From the NCBI RefSeq assembly GCF_033807715.1, contig NC_084597.1, positions 4,027,058 to 4,091,057 on the forward strand: a stretch of 64,000 nt of DNA, in the 5' to 3' direction. Made by a program: the position numbers and the translations under genes. The notes below the pieces were generated by a model, which had not been told where the DNA came from, searched no databases, and was given only the letters and a program-made list of their open reading frames with translations. This stretch comes from Cololabis saira. Its lineage: Eukaryota > Chordata > Actinopteri > Beloniformes > Belonidae. Position 1 is the stretch's first letter. Each line of letters opens with the position of its first letter. Of this stretch, positions 1-11,630 are shown piece after piece.

Positions 1-170
1 GTACATACACTTTTTCTACTTTTTATATTGCTCTTTTTTATTATTTAACTATTTATTGATTATTTCTATTTTAAATTTTTTGTATAAACCGTTGAGCGTG
101 TGTGTGTTTGGCTGCTGCACGACTGAATTTCTCCTCTGGGAGATCAATAAAGTCTTCTATTCTATATTTA
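1..170 (+). repeat. LINE 3' tail
   Basis: AT-rich sequence ending in a motif of the form CTCTGGGAGATCAATAAAGT followed by a TCTA-rich stretch, which is the usual 3' end of several fish non-LTR retrotransposons. No coding part is present. The clade cannot be set from the tail alone. Confidence 0.45.
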
Positions 171-519
171 AATATATCATATATACTTATTTTATTAATA
201 TATATAGTATTTATTTTTTAAATTGATTTATTTATTTTTATATATATATTATTATTGGTTTTTTTTTTCTTATATTGTCATGTAACTATTCCAATCAGCA
301 GGATTATTAAAACCACTTATCTAATACGGTGCAGAAAAGCACCAGGGAAATCTGGGGATGATCCTAGTTCAGGGACATATTACCAAACATTAACGAGGTA
401 ATCACTCTGGTAATATTTGAAAATGAGAAAACCGACATCCAATTTTTATTCTTACTGCATAATTATTTCTTTTTTCACATCCATTTTCATTTTTTACTTT
501 GACCACTGGTTTTTTCACT
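171..519. other. AT-rich spacer
   Basis: Very AT-rich DNA with runs of T and TATA. No gene, terminal repeat or coding motif was seen. Confidence 0.5.
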
Positions 520-775
520 TTTTTTCCATCATTTTCATATAATTTTTCTGATTTATTCTTATATGAACGAGTCTTCTTCATATCACATTATGTTTTGTTT
601 ACCAGGTTTTTACCTTTTATTCCATCATTTTCATATAATTTTTCTGATTTATTCTTAAAATAGTCTTTACTTCTTCATATCACATTATCTCTTTTGTTCA
701 CTAGTTTTAATTTTCATTTCATATCACTTTATCTGTTTTGTTTACCAGTTTTATTTTTAATTTTCATGTCACATC
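520..775. repeat. Degenerate ~88-bp tandem repeat
   Basis: About two and a half diverged copies of a T-rich unit that contains TTCATATAATTTTTCTGAT followed by CTTCATATCACATTAT. The copies start near 523 and 612, and a partial third ends near 770. Confidence 0.6.
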
Positions 776-855
776 ATCTGGGGGTAACCATGGTAACAGG
801 CTCTGAACATAACCTGGTAGGGGGTAGGTTTTTAAGTTTTTAAGCACAACTTCAG

Positions 856-1116
856 GAGGGCTGCTGCAACTTGTTACACATAGAAGCCCAAATTGTCCGT
901 TCAATTCACCGTGAGAGGGTGATAAGACCACGGTATGACATTTTATCTTTTCCCGATGAGTATTTGCGAGAGCGCGACCGTTTTTCAGCAGAATCCCTGA
1001 TTTATTTGAGTAACCTTCTCCATCCATACACTGTAAGCCCTAATAAGTTCACAGAACTCAAAAAATATTTTGTAACTGATGACCCAAAAATATTAAAATA
1101 TTTTTTAATGTTTTAA
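856..1116 (+). pseudogene. Harbinger-type transposase N-terminal fragment
   Basis: A short open frame with no convincing start codon contains FPDEYLRERDRFS followed by SLIYLSNLLHP. This pattern (aromatic-Pro-Asp-X-Tyr-Leu, then Arg-Phe-Ser/Asp, then a Leu-Leu-X-Pro helix) is typical of the N-terminal region of PIF/Harbinger transposases and the domesticated HARBI1 protein. Only about 55 residues resemble the family. The DDE catalytic domain is absent and the frame continues into unrelated AT-rich sequence, so this is a remnant. The family assignment rests on remembered pattern, not on an alignment. Confidence 0.5.
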
Positions 1117-1199
1117 GTTTATATAAAATAAAAATTACACTTACAGTTGCCTTAAATTATCTTAATAATATGCTCACCCTGCCAGCAGAGAGAAGATGA

Positions 1200-1890
1200 A
1201 ATCCCATGAATTTCTGCAGGGTCTGTTCCCCCGCCCGGAGGGTCCTTCCAGTGTCACGTGACTTTCTACGGGCTGTTCTGAATCAGCGCCTATGGTGACG
1301 TCACCATAGGCTTTCATTTCCATAGGTCTGCCTCCGCTGATGAAACCACGCCCACAACTCTCTCCGCCGGCCGGAGCTCCAGCCATTGTTTAGTAGCGGT
1401 GGCTGTTTCCACAGCGAGGGGACAGTAGAAATGAGGTTTTGCATCGACATTTACCCTGATAAAAAGGATCAGTAGCAGCAGTACGGACCCGGCAACTGCA
1501 CACGAGTCAGCGGTAAGTGACGTTATTTTTTTATGTTACTTATATTTGTCTATGAGTATGATCTTTGCATGGATTAAGTATTTAGCTCAGCTCCGGAGCA
1601 TCGGGGCCACACACCGGGACTACACACCGTCACCGGGACTCCTCATAGGACCGGACCGGTGAGGGGCCCCGGGCCCCGGCGGCTCCAGTGTAAAGTAACA
1701 CCGGAGCTCTATTAGTAATACATTTTTTTCTGTTTATGATTTCAGATCTTCCAAGCACCTGAAACTGTTCAACGACACCTTCAGAAAACACACGGTCCTT
1801 CCTTGAGCCAGCAATAGTGCATACATGTTATTTATATAAAACTTATGTTTTATTTTTTTAACAATAAAGTTGTCATTTGTGAAAATTCAG
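1200..1890 (+). other. Candidate small two-exon transcription unit
   Basis: A GC- and CpG-rich segment (about 1200-1512) stands out from AT-rich flanks and holds a 24-bp CRE-containing palindrome. It ends in a strong donor, CG|GTAAGTGACG, at 1513. A 233-nt intron follows, ending in a pyrimidine-rich acceptor TTTCAG (exon 2 from 1746). An AATAAA signal lies at 1863-1868, about 120 nt into exon 2. No long reading frame crosses the junction: the ATG at 1431 gives 14 codons before a stop. If transcribed it would be a short non-coding RNA or encode a very small peptide. A promoter carried by a transposable element is the main alternative. Confidence 0.35.
1288..1311. promoter_or_regulatory. 24-bp perfect palindrome with full CRE
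   Basis: Each arm is 12 bp (left arm GCCTATGGTGAC) and the centre reads TGACGTCA, the consensus site for CREB/ATF factors. It sits in the CpG-rich segment upstream of the candidate donor at 1513. Binding is inferred from the consensus only. Confidence 0.5.
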
Positions 1891-2023
1891 TGTTGTTATT
1901 TCTTTACCGTTAACATGATTAATTCGTCTTGTAACATGAATGAAATGAAATGAGGAATCGGAGTATATAACTGGTGTAACTGTTTAGAATTAAATTAAAT
2001 TTTCCAGTGTGAAGACGAGGTAA

Positions 2024-3110
2024 CTAAAGGTTGCTATTATAAATATAATCCAGTGATTTTAATGTTGATACAAGGCAATTAAAACCTTTGTCCATTGATG
2101 TGAATGAGAGAGACGGCTGTTTGGTCCAACCAGATAAACCGGATGCAGCAACGGAGGATGATGTTTGGTCCCTGACTGACCAATCAGAAGGCTGACAGAG
2201 GGTCAATTGGTGAAAATCCGCCGTTATTGTGTACCTCTAGTTTTTTATTGCTACATTTGATTTTATGGACCGCTCCTCCTGATGGCGCTCCATCACATAT
2301 TCATTGTAAGCTATTAGGAAAATTGAGAAGCAAGCAGAGGGGTCAAAAGTATTCACATTCATTACTCAGGTAGAAGTAAAGATACTAGAGTTTAAAAATA
2401 CTATCGTATTATAGTATCAATAGTATAAATCGTATAAATAGTATCAACTCAAGTTTTTTACTCGAGTAAAAGTATAAAAGTACTGGTTTCAAAACTACTT
2501 AAAGTATAAAAGTAAAAGTAAAGTAAGGGGGAAAAAGCCATTAAGGACAAAAGCCATTGAAAATGAATGTATCTTAGTATAATGTAAATATATTAAAGAA
2601 GCATATATGTGTACTATTGAGCATTAACATGTGTTTCAGAGAGCAGCAGATATGATGACTAGTTGCCTATAAGTATTGTAATGGTGCAGAAAGTCAAACG
2701 TTCATGTTCATGTTATCATTTATCCTAACCTTTATTGGAATGTACATCCAAGTTTAGTTGCAGGAATCTGAGGGAACGGATGTAAGAACAAAACTGGACA
2801 AGAACATCTGAAACAACCACAACCAAATTCACTCTATCCGGATGGAGCAATTTAACTGGATAGTTTTTATTTAAAGGCCCAAATGAAATAGAGTAACGAG
2901 GCTGTTTTTAAAATGTAAGGAGTAAAAAGTACAGATAATTGTGTGAAAATGTAAGGAGTAAAAGTAAAAAGTCGTCTGAAAAATAATTACTCCAGTGAAG
3001 TATAGATAACCAAAATTTCTACTTAAGTAAGGTAACGCAGTATTTGTACTTTGTTACTTGACACTTCTGGAAGCAAGACACAAAAATTAAAAACAAGTAA
3101 ATTGGATTGT
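2024..3110. repeat. Dispersed repeat Y, copy 1 (interrupted)
   Basis: The stretch 2024-2334 plus 3070-3110 matches the copies at 40975-41165 and 45196-45462, sharing motifs such as AACCGGATAAACCGGATGC (with small changes) and ACCAATCAGAAGGCTGAC. It is split here by a hAT insertion. No coding capacity or clear termini were seen. Confidence 0.75.
2335..3069. mobile_element. hAT-type nonautonomous element, 735 bp
   Basis: Begins CAGAGGGGTCAAAAGTA and ends TTGTTACTTGACACTTCTG, imperfect inverted termini. It is flanked by the 8-bp duplication GAAGCAAG (2327-2334 and 3070-3077), the hAT hallmark. The related copy at 60949-62061 is in the opposite orientation. The homologous stretch of repeat Y at about 45430 lacks the insert, giving a natural empty site. 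No transposase frame. Confidence 0.88.
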
Positions 3111-3500
3111 TTTGGCATCTGGTAAATCAAGATTAATGTAAAATAATTTTAAAAAAATGCAACAAACTTAAAAAGAGAAGCTTGATCAGATGGACAGAAT
3201 GATAATTCTTTTATTTATCTGAATCTCTAGTTCTTTCCTGCACAAAACCAAACGGTGCTCCCGCCTGGCAGTGCATGGGAGGAATGGCCTGTTGTTCTGT
3301 AGAGAGGCCCAGGGCCGCCGACCAACAGCTGTAATCACCGTGTTGGGTCTACAGTGAAGATTGAAGACGGCTGAAAGTGGAGCTGAGTGCAGGATGAAGT
3401 ATGGAACAAAAAAAAACATATTTCTCTCTCTCTATTTCTTCCTCTCTGACTCATATCCACACAGGACGGCACAGACGAGTTCTTCCTTGTGCTGCTTCAG
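3111..3500. other. Unassigned sequence before the gap
   Basis: Mixed-composition DNA with short open frames that run into the gap. No motif recognised. Confidence 0.4.
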
Positions 3501-4000
3501 NNNNNNNNNNNNNNNNNNNNNNNNNNNNNNNNNNNNNNNNNNNNNNNNNNNNNNNNNNNNNNNNNNNNNNNNNNNNNNNNNNNNNNNNNNNNNNNNNNNN
3601 NNNNNNNNNNNNNNNNNNNNNNNNNNNNNNNNNNNNNNNNNNNNNNNNNNNNNNNNNNNNNNNNNNNNNNNNNNNNNNNNNNNNNNNNNNNNNNNNNNNN
3701 NNNNNNNNNNNNNNNNNNNNNNNNNNNNNNNNNNNNNNNNNNNNNNNNNNNNNNNNNNNNNNNNNNNNNNNNNNNNNNNNNNNNNNNNNNNNNNNNNNNN
3801 NNNNNNNNNNNNNNNNNNNNNNNNNNNNNNNNNNNNNNNNNNNNNNNNNNNNNNNNNNNNNNNNNNNNNNNNNNNNNNNNNNNNNNNNNNNNNNNNNNNN
3901 NNNNNNNNNNNNNNNNNNNNNNNNNNNNNNNNNNNNNNNNNNNNNNNNNNNNNNNNNNNNNNNNNNNNNNNNNNNNNNNNNNNNNNNNNNNNNNNNNNNN
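3501..4000. other. Assembly gap of 500 N
   Basis: Exactly 500 unknown bases, a conventional length that says nothing about the true gap size. Any frames drawn through it are artefacts. It lies in the astrotactin intron downstream of the exon at 13089-13241, so a further exon could be hidden here. Confidence 0.98.
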
Positions 4001-4073
4001 TCTGCGTCACACCAACGCAGAGCCTACGCCGTAGGGTCTGCGTTGGTGACGCGGAACCATAAATCAGCCTAGA
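4001..4073. mobile_element. Hairpin MITE, right half
   Basis: Starts at the gap and ends ...GCGGAACCATAAATCAGCC, the right terminus of the GC-rich hairpin family seen complete at 55844-55974. The left part falls in the gap. Confidence 0.75.
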
Positions 4074-6309
4074 GCAGCTCTGAGGGGAGAGGGGAGGGAG
4101 GAGGGGGAGCGGGTCCCGTCCCGTCTTTGCATCGAGTCTCTTACCGTTAGTTTTTAAACTGTAAAAAGTGGGGGGGACAAAAAAGACAAAGTGGGGGGGA
4201 CTCGCTTTATTTTATCCACTATTTATATACTTTTTCTACTTTTACTGTGACCACCAGATAATGTCGTTTTACTGTCCTCCAGCTCATCCTCAACATTCAA
4301 TCTCAGATCTCAGTGAAATTTAGTGGCACGGTGGCTCGACACGTTCATTCATCCTGAAGCCAAACAGGCTGCAGAAGCCGCTGCGCATGCTCAGTAGGCT
4401 CATCCATATGCAAAAACATACAATTTTTGGTATGAAGTGGGCGTGTAGAAGGCGGGATATGAGGCGGATTCAGTTGCGCAGCCTTCCAGCTGGACTGTGA
4501 TTTATAAAGCGAACATTGCGTGCAAGTGTGCGTGTACGCGGTTTTATAGATCCAGATTTTTTTTTGCGCCCGGCATTTTTGGCTTTTGGGTTTACGTGCA
4601 CTTTTAGTATGAATCCTACGCACTCCATTTTAAATGAGGCCCCAGAACAGTTACAAAATGTGTTCAGATTGGAGGATGAGGACAACAGACTTAAACTTCA
4701 TTTCAAACATACTTTTGCAAGGCTAAACATAAAACAGGTGTAAAATTATGACATGGACAAAGCAAGGAACTGAAAAGTTGCACAAATTTGTATCAGCTTA
4801 AGAAAATGTTTAAAAAAGAAAAGATAAGTGCCTACAAAAAAGAAGGAGAAAGAGAAAAAAATAGATAGAAGAGTGGTATTTTTGTTTGTTTTCTTGTTAT
4901 AAATATGTGTGTAGATAGATTGGTGTTCAGTAAGTCAACGTAACTGTATTAACAGAGAGGGGCAGGTATCATAAGTTTTCTTCTTCCTGCTCCTTTTCTT
5001 TCATGGTGATAATGTGTACTTCATGGAATTTTGTACAACATTATTAAGATTATATACCATGAATGGAATAAATGAAATGAAATGAAATCCTGTCAACTGG
5101 GATACTTAAACAAGGCAAAACAGGGCAATAACACTCTTAAAAGTGGTGTAAAACTCCCCCGCAGAAGATGAAATGATCTTTATTAGCTTATCATTTAAAT
5201 AAGGAAAGACAGCCAAGAGAAAAGTGGAGGTCATGACTGAATAACAAGTTTTGCATGAGTTAAGCATTTTTTTTTTTTTTTTTTTTTTGTAATTCCAGGT
5301 ATGCGGGTCTACAAAAACTAGGTGAATATATGCGGAGAGGGAATTTTCCAAAAAAGCTGATTTTCAAAAATCAGGTATAGAGACACTTTAAGAAGAGAAT
5401 ATGAACAGACAAAACTGCTGCAGGCGACTAGATATTCTCTTAATACTCTGCCTCCCAGCTTAACTACTAACTCGGTTGATGCTATTAATTTTTACCAGAC
5501 AACTGGGCACTTGTATGACATGTTATTTCTTTCTGTTCTACACCTCTAAAAAGATCAAGGTGAAATCCGCAAACAAGTCATTGGTTGGTAACGGAGCATT
5601 TCCTGCCGTCTCACAAGCGTTTTGTGAAAATGGTGTGTGATGTTGGATGTTGATGCCCCACGCGTCGTCTTTTTACAGTAACCTCCTATTTTTACCTCCT
5701 ACACACACATGACAATAGCTTTTCTTTGTACAGAAAGCTAGCTGCCACGGTTGCCAATATGGTGCAAAAATAAGTGTTTTTGTTTTTTCCTTCTTCTTCT
5801 CTCTTCTGATTTACAGGTCCAATTTAAAAAGTGTGTTTTCTAAGAAATGAATAGAAACTGGAGGATGTCATGTACTGTACATGGAGTCCTGTATAACAAA
5901 GCTGCACACCTGCATACTTTACATTGTCAAAGTTACTTCTTGGTCACGATAAAGAGGGAAATCAAGTTCAATCTGCTTACTTGCCTGCCAATATGACAGT
6001 ATACAAATATAAACAGGACATAAGGGACAATGCAGGACAATTGTAGCTACTGGACAAATAAAAGGTTCAACCAAGACGTTTTTAACATCTGCCAGACCAC
6101 AATCCAGTTCTTCTTGGCCTCAGTGTGCACTCTTTGAGGGATTTGCGAGGCTTGAATTCCCCTCATGCAGCCGTGACCTCAAGGGGCCGACCAATTAACT
6201 TTCTCCTTTAACTTCAATCCAACTAGGACATGTTCTCCTCGTGGTAAGAGCTGCTCCCATTATCATTCTGGTCGGGGCTGGTCGACACTAAGGACTCCTC
6301 CTCACCTTT
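4074..6309. other. Non-coding intron sequence with element fragments
   Basis: A G-rich run lies at 4080-4200. At 4320-4645 is a segment whose right edge (TTTAAATGAGGCCCC, near 4640) looks like the terminus of a known type of fish DNA element. There is a poly-T run at 5266-5288. From 5300 to 6309 nothing was recognised. The short open frames show no conserved motif. Confidence 0.4.
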
Positions 6310-6558
6310 GTCACCTGTTCTTTGCACGTTTTGACCGTATAGAAACATAATTCTCGTCAGTTGTGTGAAATAAGACCTGGAAACAGGCATTGTGGCATAG
6401 AATGGTCAAATTGGTTTATTCACTGTAGGAATTGTTACAGATTAGTTTTGTAATACTGTATTTGACCTGGTCTTTGTACGTTTTAACCGCATAGAAATGG
6501 CATTGTGAGAATGAGATGAACCTGCTGGATCTACTGCCCTAACTTTTTAACAACTATT
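6310..6558 (+). repeat. LINE 3'-UTR units
   Basis: Two partial copies of a unit containing GTACGTTTTGACCGTATAG, also seen at 14560-15360, 33182-33300 and (reversed) 36640-36715. It commonly sits upstream of the TTGAATTGTGCTGTAC tail, so it is probably the 3' untranslated part of a LINE. Confidence 0.6.
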
Positions 6559-6559
6559 A

Positions 6560-8432
6560 TTAGGGCCCGAGCACCTTCAGTGCGAAGGCCCTATTGTATC
6601 TGTAGGAATTTTTTTTCTTTTTTCTTCTGACGAAAGGAGGGCCTTTTTGCCCCCCTAAACGTGCCCAAAAAGTCACCAAATTTTGCATGCAAGTCAGGCC
6701 TGGCGAAAAATTTGATATTTAATGGTTTACATTAATGGGCGTGGCAAAATGGCTCAACAGCGCCCCCTGGAAAACTTTGTGCCTCAAGCCCCACAATACG
6801 GTTTGACGTACATGCACAAAAATCGCTACACACCTGTATCAGTACACAACTTAAAGAAAAGTCTCTTGGCGACATGGCCGAAACCGAATAGGAAGTCAGC
6901 CATTTTGAATTAATCGTGTCACTTTGGCGCAATTTATGCCATTCCTTCGGCAGTTAATACGGCCCGAACCGTAACGTGCACCCAGGTGTGTTATACATCA
7001 AAACGTGCGTCTCCATCCTGCGACTATGCGCATTACTTTTCTCTTTCAAAAGCGTTACCCTGGCGACGCTAGACGCCAAAAAGCGCGCCCACCCGTCAAC
7101 TGGTTGGTTCAGACAGAAAAAACTTTGCGCCTCAAGCCCCATAATACGGTTTGACGTACATGAACGAAAATCGGTACACACCTGTATCATGTCTTTACTT
7201 AAAGAAAAGTCTCTTGGCGCCATGGCCGAAACCGAACAGGAAGTCGGCCATTTTGAACATTCTGAATTAATCGCGTAATTTTGGAGCAATATGAGCCATT
7301 CCTTCGAGAATTAATACGGCCCGAACCGTAACGTGCACCCAGGTGTGTTATACATCAAAATGTGCGTCTCCATCCTGCGACTACGCGCATTACTTTTCTC
7401 TTTCAAAAGTGTTACCGTGGAGACGCTAGACGCCAACAAGCGCACCCCCCCTTCATCTGATTGGTCCATATTTGATAGTTCCCCAAAAGTCACCAAATTT
7501 TGCATGCAAGGCAGGCCTGGCGATGAATTTGATATTTCATGGTTTGTATTAATGGGCGTGGAAAAATGGCTCAACAGCGCCCCCCGGAAAACTTTGTGCC
7601 CCAAGCCCCACAATACGGTTTGACGTACATGCACGAATATCGGTACACACCTGTATCATGTCGCAACTTAAGGAAAAGTCTCTTGGCGCCATGGCCAAAA
7701 CCGAACAGGAAGTCGGCCATTTTGAATTAATTGTGTAATTTTGGTGCAATTTATGCCATTCTTTCGGCAATTAATACGGCCCGAACCGTAACGTGCACCC
7801 AGGTGTGTTATACATCAAAATGTGCGTCTTCATCTTGCGACTACGCGCATTACTTTTCTCTTTCAAAAGTGTTACCGTGGCGACGCTAGACGCCAAAAAG
7901 CGTGCCCCCCTTCATCTGATTGGTCCATATTTGATAGTTCTCCAAAAGTCACCAAATGTTGCACGCAAGCCAGGCCTGGCGATAAATTTGATATTTCATG
8001 GTTTGCATTAATGGGCGTGGCCTAACGGCTCAACAGCGCCCCCTAGAATAATTTTCTCTGCCATAACTTTTGAAAGGTTTGACATAAAGAGTCGTGGGTG
8101 GTGTCATGGGACTCGGTATTGAGTCCTTGACCATAATTGGTGAAAATTAGCCCCGCCCCTTCTTCGGATTGGTTGTCCCGATTTTCTGCTATAACTTTTG
8201 AATGGTTTGACATAGAGAGTCGTGGGTGGTGTCATCAGATTCTGTATGGAGTCCTTGACCTTCATTGGCCTGAATTAGCCCCGCCCCTTCTTCTGATTGG
8301 TTGTCCCTTTTTTCTGCTATATCTTTTGAATGGTTTGACATAGGAAGTCGTGGGTGGTGTCATTTCTGATATGCTTATGGGGGTGGTGGCCGTGAGTGTG
8401 AGGGCCCGCTCATCGCTGCTTGCAGCTTTAAT
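6560..8432 (+). mobile_element. GGGCCC-end repeat family (R1), longest copy
   Basis: Left end TTAGGGCCCGAGCACCTTC, right end GCTGCTTGCAGCTTTAATT. Inside are about three imperfect tandem units, each with CTCAAGCCCCACAATACGG, then TCTCTTGGCGCCATGGCC, then CGTAACGTGCACCCAGG, starting near 6770, 7120 and 7590. Near the right end is a smaller array of units with GTCGTGGGTGGTGTCAT. Both strands carry many 60-110 codon open frames that recur between units, but no protein domain was recognised. Other copies are at 10711, 11631, 23070, 29080, 30118 and 40050. The superfamily is unknown. Confidence 0.75.
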
Positions 8433-8436
8433 TATT

Positions 8437-8559
8437 ATTTGACCTCTTTTCTTATCATTTTATTTAATTTTATTTGTTATTTAATGTTTAATTGTGTCTT
8501 GTTGCTTTTAATGTTGATTTAAAGCACTTTGAATTACCTTGTGTTGAATTGTGCTGTAC
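8437..8559 (+). repeat. LINE 3' tail
   Basis: Contains TAAAGCACTTTGAATTACC and TTGAATTGTGCTGTAC. The usual continuation AAATAAACTTGCC (seen at 15808-15830) is cut off here by the hAT that starts at 8560. Confidence 0.75.
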
Positions 8560-9000
8560 CAGGGGTCGGCAACCAGAAATGTTTTAGATCCATATTGGAC
8601 CAAAAACACAAAAAACAAATATGTCTGGAGCCGCAAAAAATTAAAAGTCTTGTATAAGCCTTAGAATGAAGGCAAATGGCGAAAGTTGAAATGTTGAGAA
8701 AAAAGTCGAAATGTCGAGAAAAAAATCTAAATTTCGAGAAAAAAGTCGAAATGTTGCGAAAAAGTCGAAATGTCGAGATTAATGTTGAAGTACAATCTCA
8801 AGAAAAAAGTCGAAATGTTGAGAAAAAAGTCGAAATGTCGGGAAAAAAGTCGAAATGTTGAGAAAAAAGTCAAAACGTCGAGATTAAAAAAGGAAAAAGG
8901 AAGAAAAAAAGAAAAAAGAGAAAAAAAGAATAAAGAAGAAAAAAAAAGGAAAAAAATAAGAAAAAAAGGAAGAAAAAAAAAAAAAGGTACAATTGTTGGC
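8560..9000 (+). mobile_element. hAT element (CAGGGGTCGGCAACC end), 5' part
   Basis: Begins CAGGGGTCGGCAACC inside a LINE tail, then GGAGCCGCAAAAAATTAAAAG, then an array of the 17-20 bp motif GAAATGTCGAGAAAAAAGTC from about 8690. It passes into A/G-rich low-complexity DNA at 8880-8990. The matching right end is missing. Complete relatives lie at 32275-32893 and 34953-35418. Confidence 0.8.
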
Positions 9001-9127
9001 TCCTCTACCCAGCTCTGCTAGTCACACGGGTTAAGCAGCAAACACTTTTTATTAGGGACCCCAGTCTCACCATATTTAGGACGTGGGGATTAAATAACAA
9101 CAGTTTGCAGGAAGGATTTGGAGCACT

Positions 9128-10184
9128 AGTTTATTATTTAAATGTGTTGATTCCCCCGAAAAGGCAAACAACAAATAAGATAAGCACATGCTGACGTGTC
9201 CACAATAAAGTCTGAACATTCTCTCTCGCCACAGGTGAATCTAGAAAACTCACATGACTTACATTATCTGAAATGTCTTTCTTTTTGTTTTGCATCACAC
9301 AAAAACACAAATTGGTGAATAAACAAATAAAACAGTGGGCTATTTGGTCAGGGTGGGTAGACTCATCATGGTTAATTTACCATTTTAATATAAATGTCTT
9401 ACTTATCTAGCATGACCAATGCCATGAATTGCCATGAACAACACATGCTGCATGTATCTATATTAGTTATAACTGGGGGAAGATGAATTTTTTCATGATT
9501 GCACTTCGAGAAAAAAGTCGAAATGTCGAAAAAAAAGTTGAAATGTCGAGAAAAAAAGTCAAAATTTCGAGAAAAAAGTCAAAATGTTGAGAAAAAAGTC
9601 GAAATGTCGAGAAAGAAAGTCAAAATTTTGAGAAAAAAAATCAAATGTAGAGAAAAAAAGTCAAAATTTTGAGAAAAAAAGTCAAAATTTTGAGAAAAAG
9701 TCAAAATTTTGAGAAAAAAGCCGACATGTCGAGAAAGAAAGTCGAAATATCGAGAAAGAAAGTCGAAATGTCGAGAAAAAAAAGTCAGAATTTCGAGATT
9801 AAAAAAGGAAAAAGGAAGGAAAAAAGAGAAAAAAATGAAAAAAAAGAAGAAAAAATAAAAAAGAAGGAAAAAAAAGGAAGTTTATTATTTAAATATGTTG
9901 ATTCCCCCGAAAAGGCAAACAACAAATAAGATAAGCACAAGCTGACGTGTCCACAATAAAGTCTGAAAATCTCTCCCTCGCCACAGGTGAATTTAGAAAA
10001 CTCACACGACTAACATTATCTGAAATGTCTTTCTTTTTGTTTTGCATGACACAAAAACACAAATTGTTGAACAAACAAATAAAACAGTGGGCTATTTGGT
10101 CAGGGTGGGTAGACTCATCGTGGTTAATTTACCATTTTAATATAAATGTCTCACTTATCTAGCATGACCAATGCCATGGATTGC
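9128..10184 (+). repeat. 306-bp direct duplication plus motif array
   Basis: 9128-9433 is repeated at 9879-10184 with few differences, an offset of 751 bp. The space between (about 9490-9878) is filled by an array of GAAATGTCGAGAAAAAAGTC-type units and A-rich DNA belonging to the hAT family. A duplication of part of a hAT and its flank explains the layout. Confidence 0.85.
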
Positions 10185-10710
10185 ATTTTTACTACCGGTC
10201 TGATTTGAATTATTGAGCCGGGCAATGAGCTGTAATCATTGTTCATGTCACCAGAGTCACTTTTTAAAATTGCACTGAGCACGGTGGTGGCACTGCGCTC
10301 TCAACAGATATTTAATGAAAAGGAGAGACAAAAACACCAGCGTACAGTGTTTACTGTAAATGGAAAAGATTATCGTTATATAAGTCCTCCTTTTTTAAAA
10401 CAACATAAAGCAATCTTTGTATTCTCTAATTTAATTTTACAATCATTTGAATTTGATGAGTAAATTGTGTGTAAATGCCAAGACTAATTACATGGATATG
10501 AATCTGTGAAAGTGAGATGGAAGCGTTCATTGTTCATTGTCCAGATGGATGAATATGAAAATGCCACATGGTCATTCACAAATCATCCTGTCTGAAGTTT
10601 CACATCTGTTTCTAAACAACAGTTTCATAATGCAAATGTAAAATCAAGAGGGAAATGATGGAAAATAAATGGGAAATTAATTATCAAGAAAATGGAAACT
10701 CAATTTGAAT
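10185..10710. other. Unassigned intron sequence
   Basis: AT-rich. The open frame 10239-10463 shows no recognised motif. No terminal repeats were seen. Confidence 0.4.
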
Positions 10711-11629
10711 TAAAGCTGCAAGCAGCGATGAACGGGCCCTCGCACTCACGGCCACCGCCCCCCATAAGCATATCAGAAATGACACCACCCACGACTTCCT
10801 ATATCAAACCATTCAAAAGTTATAGCAGAAAATCGGGACAACCAATCCGAAGAAGGGGCGGGGCTAATTTTCACCAATTATGGTCAAGGACTCAATACCG
10901 AGTCCCATGACACCACCCACGACTCTTTATGTCAAACCATTCAAAAGTTATGGCAGAGAAAATTATTCTAGGGGGCGCTGTTGAGCCGTTAGGCCACGCC
11001 CATTAATGCAAACCATGAAATATCAAATTTATCGCCAGGTCTGGCTTGCATGCAAATTTTGTGACTTTTGGAGAACTATCAAATATGGACCAATCAGATG
11101 AAGGGGGGCGCGCCTTTTGGCGTCTAGCGTCGCCACGGTAACACTTTTGAAAGAGAAAAGTAATGCGCGTAGTCGCAAGATGAACATTTTGATGTATAAC
11201 ACACCTGGGTGCACGTTACGGTTCGGGCCGTATTAACTGCCGAAGGAATGGCATAAATTGCACCAAAATTACACAATTAATTCAAAATGGCCGACTTCCT
11301 GTTGGGTTTCGGCCATGGCGCCAAGAGACTTTTCTTTAAGTTGCGACATGATACAGGTGTGTAGCGATTTTCGTGCATGTACGTCAAACCGTATTGTGGG
11401 GCTTGAGGCACAAAGTTTTCTAGGGGGCGCTGTTGAGCCATTTTGCCACGCCCATTAATGCAAACTATTAAATATAAAATTTTTCGCCAGGCCTGACTTG
11501 GTGCAAAATTTGGTGACTTTTTGGGCACGTTTAGGGGGGCAAAAAGGCCCTCCTTTCGTCAGAAGAAAAAAGAAAGAAAAATTCCTACAGATACAATAGG
11601 GCCTTCGCACTGAAGGTGCTCGGGCCCTA
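10711..11629 (-). mobile_element. R1 repeat, inverted copy
   Basis: On the plus strand it starts TTAAAGCTGCAAGCAGCG and ends AAGGTGCTCGGGCCCTAA, the exact reverse of the copy at 6560-8432. It holds one internal unit instead of about three. It abuts the next copy directly, both facing the same way. Confidence 0.82.
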
Positions 11630-11630
11630 A

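Noticed and set aside
3361..4072. Reading frames of 180-230 codons over 3361-4072
   Set aside because: They run through the 500-N gap and have no sequence of their own.
6976..7730. Recurring 60-110 codon frames in R1
   Set aside because: They recur because the units are DNA repeats, are open on both strands, and have no recognised domain.
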